39,627 bases of DNA from an uncultured Ruminiclostridium sp. (lineage in GTDB: Bacteria; Bacillota; Clostridia; Oscillospirales; Ruminococcaceae): NCBI GenBank assembly GCA_947630685.1, contig CANRII010000009.1, positions 1 to 39,627 of the forward strand, given 5' to 3'. The notes under the pieces are model-generated. The model did no database searches and was not told where the DNA came from. It was given only the letters and a program-made list of their open reading frames with translations. Numbering within the stretch: the first letter of the stretch is position 1; each line of letters begins with the position of its first letter. Positions 38,948 to 39,627 of this stretch are shown here, one piece after another. Position numbers and translations under genes: made by a program.

Positions 38948-39627
38948 ATGTTCGGTTTCTCCGATGATAATAAGCGTTATCACACATTAAATTATTATAA
39001 CCGTCATAAATTCGGCAAAAAGCTGTATAAAGCGGCAATAGACGCGGGTCTTGGCTGTCCGAACCGCGACGGCAGCAAGGGTAACGGAGGTTGTATTTTC
39101 TGCGCGGGCGGCAGCGGATATTTTACCCACAGGGCAAACGGCGATATATACCAAAGCGTGACAAAGCAGATATCCGCCGAGCGGGAAAGAATACTTAAAA
39201 AGCACCCCGACAGCGGGATAACGGCGTATTTTCAGGCGGGGTCAAACACCTATACCGACGCCGATACGCTGAGAAAAATGCTTTGCGCCGCCGCTAATCA
39301 AAACGTGGACGCTGTAGCTATAGCCACCCGCGCGGACTGTATAGATGAAGAAAGGCTGGCGGTGCTGAGTGAATGTCCCCTGCCTTTGACTGTAGAATTG
39401 GGACTTCAGACCGTAAACGACGATACCGCCGCGCTTATAAATCGGTGCCACAGCTTTAAGGATTTTCTGCATGGCTATCGGCTTATAAAAGACGCAGGGA
39501 TAAGGGTGTGCGTACATATCATAAACGGTCTGCCCAAAGAGGATAAAAATGACATGCTGAACACCGCGCGTGTTCTTGGACAATTAGAGCCGGACGCGGT
39601 GAAGATACACCTGCTGCATGTGATAGA
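38948..39627 (+). CDS. Radical SAM protein, YhcC/TIGR01212-like (3' end outside window)
   Basis: The frame runs from ATG 38948 to the window end (226 codons) without a stop. After YHTLNYYNRHKFGKKLYKAAIDAGLGCPNRDG come the cluster cysteines: Cys37, Cys49 and Cys52 (GLGCPNRDG, then GGCIFC). This spacing is wider than the usual CxxxCxxC and typical of the YhcC-like group. YFQAGSNTYTD, the VELGLQTVNDDTAALINR segment and HIINGLPKED follow the same family. AAGGAG lies 5 bases before the ATG. The enzyme is an S-adenosylmethionine-dependent radical protein of unknown reaction, perhaps acting on RNA. The promoter is not clear; GATAAAAT near 38922-38930 is a weak -10 candidate. Confidence 0.92.
   Translation, partial: MFGFSDDNKRYHTLNYYNRHKFGKKLYKAAIDAGLGCPNRDGSKGNGGCIFCAGGSGYFTHRANGDIYQSVTKQISAERERILKKHPDSGITAYFQAGSNTYTDADTLRKMLCAAANQNVDAVAIATRADCIDEERLAVLSECPLPLTVELGLQTVNDDTAALINRCHSFKDFLHGYRLIKDAGIRVCVHIINGLPKEDKNDMLNTARVLGQLEPDAVKIHLLHVI

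Overview
The window (39.6 kb, moderate GC) reads as a chromosomal segment of a Gram-positive anaerobe of the class Clostridia, most likely a Ruminococcus / Eubacterium siraeum-like gut member of the Oscillospiraceae. The reasons are: Firmicutes-type gene orders (dnaX-ybaB-recR; speA/darA/holB/ricT; rimP-nusA-rnpM-ylxQ-infB-rbfA-nrnA-truB-ribF); a small 2[4Fe-4S] ferredoxin; GGAGG-like ribosome sites; and a tRNA gene that encodes its CCA. The promoters I could read by eye are sigma-A-like, mostly with a 17-bp spacer and often with a TGn extended -10. The species assignment is inference.

Layout. (1) 1-2330: 3' end of dnaX with a 36-bp minisatellite, then ybaB, recR and an SseB-like gene, closed by a terminator. 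(2) 2333-7067: minus-strand genes: a class A penicillin-binding protein overlapping a THUMP-type rRNA methyltransferase gene, then an APH-fold kinase-like gene with an altered catalytic loop. (3) 7095-10647: Orn/Lys/Arg decarboxylase, the c-di-AMP receptor darA, holB and ricT. This is the Bacillus yaaO-tmk-yaaQ-yaaR-holB-yaaT block without tmk and yaaR. (4) 10798-12891: a ferredoxin, a secreted membrane-anchored protein with decapeptide repeats, and an AraC-type regulator. (5) 12964-21066: the translation/RNA-processing operon rimP to ribF, driven by a perfect-consensus promoter followed by a strong leader hairpin. (6) 21097-26378: a GldF/GldG-like ABC system (ATPase, permease, auxiliary GldG-like protein, DUF4340 protein and a small conserved protein), preceded by a perfect 15-nt palindrome.

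(7) 26436-30926, minus strand: dprA with an unusual Pro/Glu-rich repeat linker, a medium-chain acyl-CoA ligase with its XRE-cupin regulator, and nth. (8) 31030-32640: tRNA-Lys, then an AT-rich accessory patch holding a small P-loop kinase and a 279-bp element. The element is bounded by a near-perfect 22-bp inverted repeat that resembles tRNA T-arm/acceptor 3' ends, and its interior is full of potential hairpins. It is the least explained piece of DNA here and my best candidate for something undescribed. (9) 32606-36356: a heterodimeric ABC exporter with one degenerate and one canonical ATPase site. (10) 36412-39627: a membrane-anchored D,D-carboxypeptidase (VanY type) with three bacterial Ig-like domains, a zinc-ribbon membrane protein, and a radical SAM protein cut by the window end.

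Most of the window is conserved housekeeping in intact operons: DNA replication and repair (dnaX, recR, holB, dprA, nth), translation start and ribosome maturation (infB, rimP, rbfA, truB), and envelope growth (PBP, carboxypeptidase). The accessory content is concentrated at 11.1-12.9 kb and 31.1-32.8 kb.
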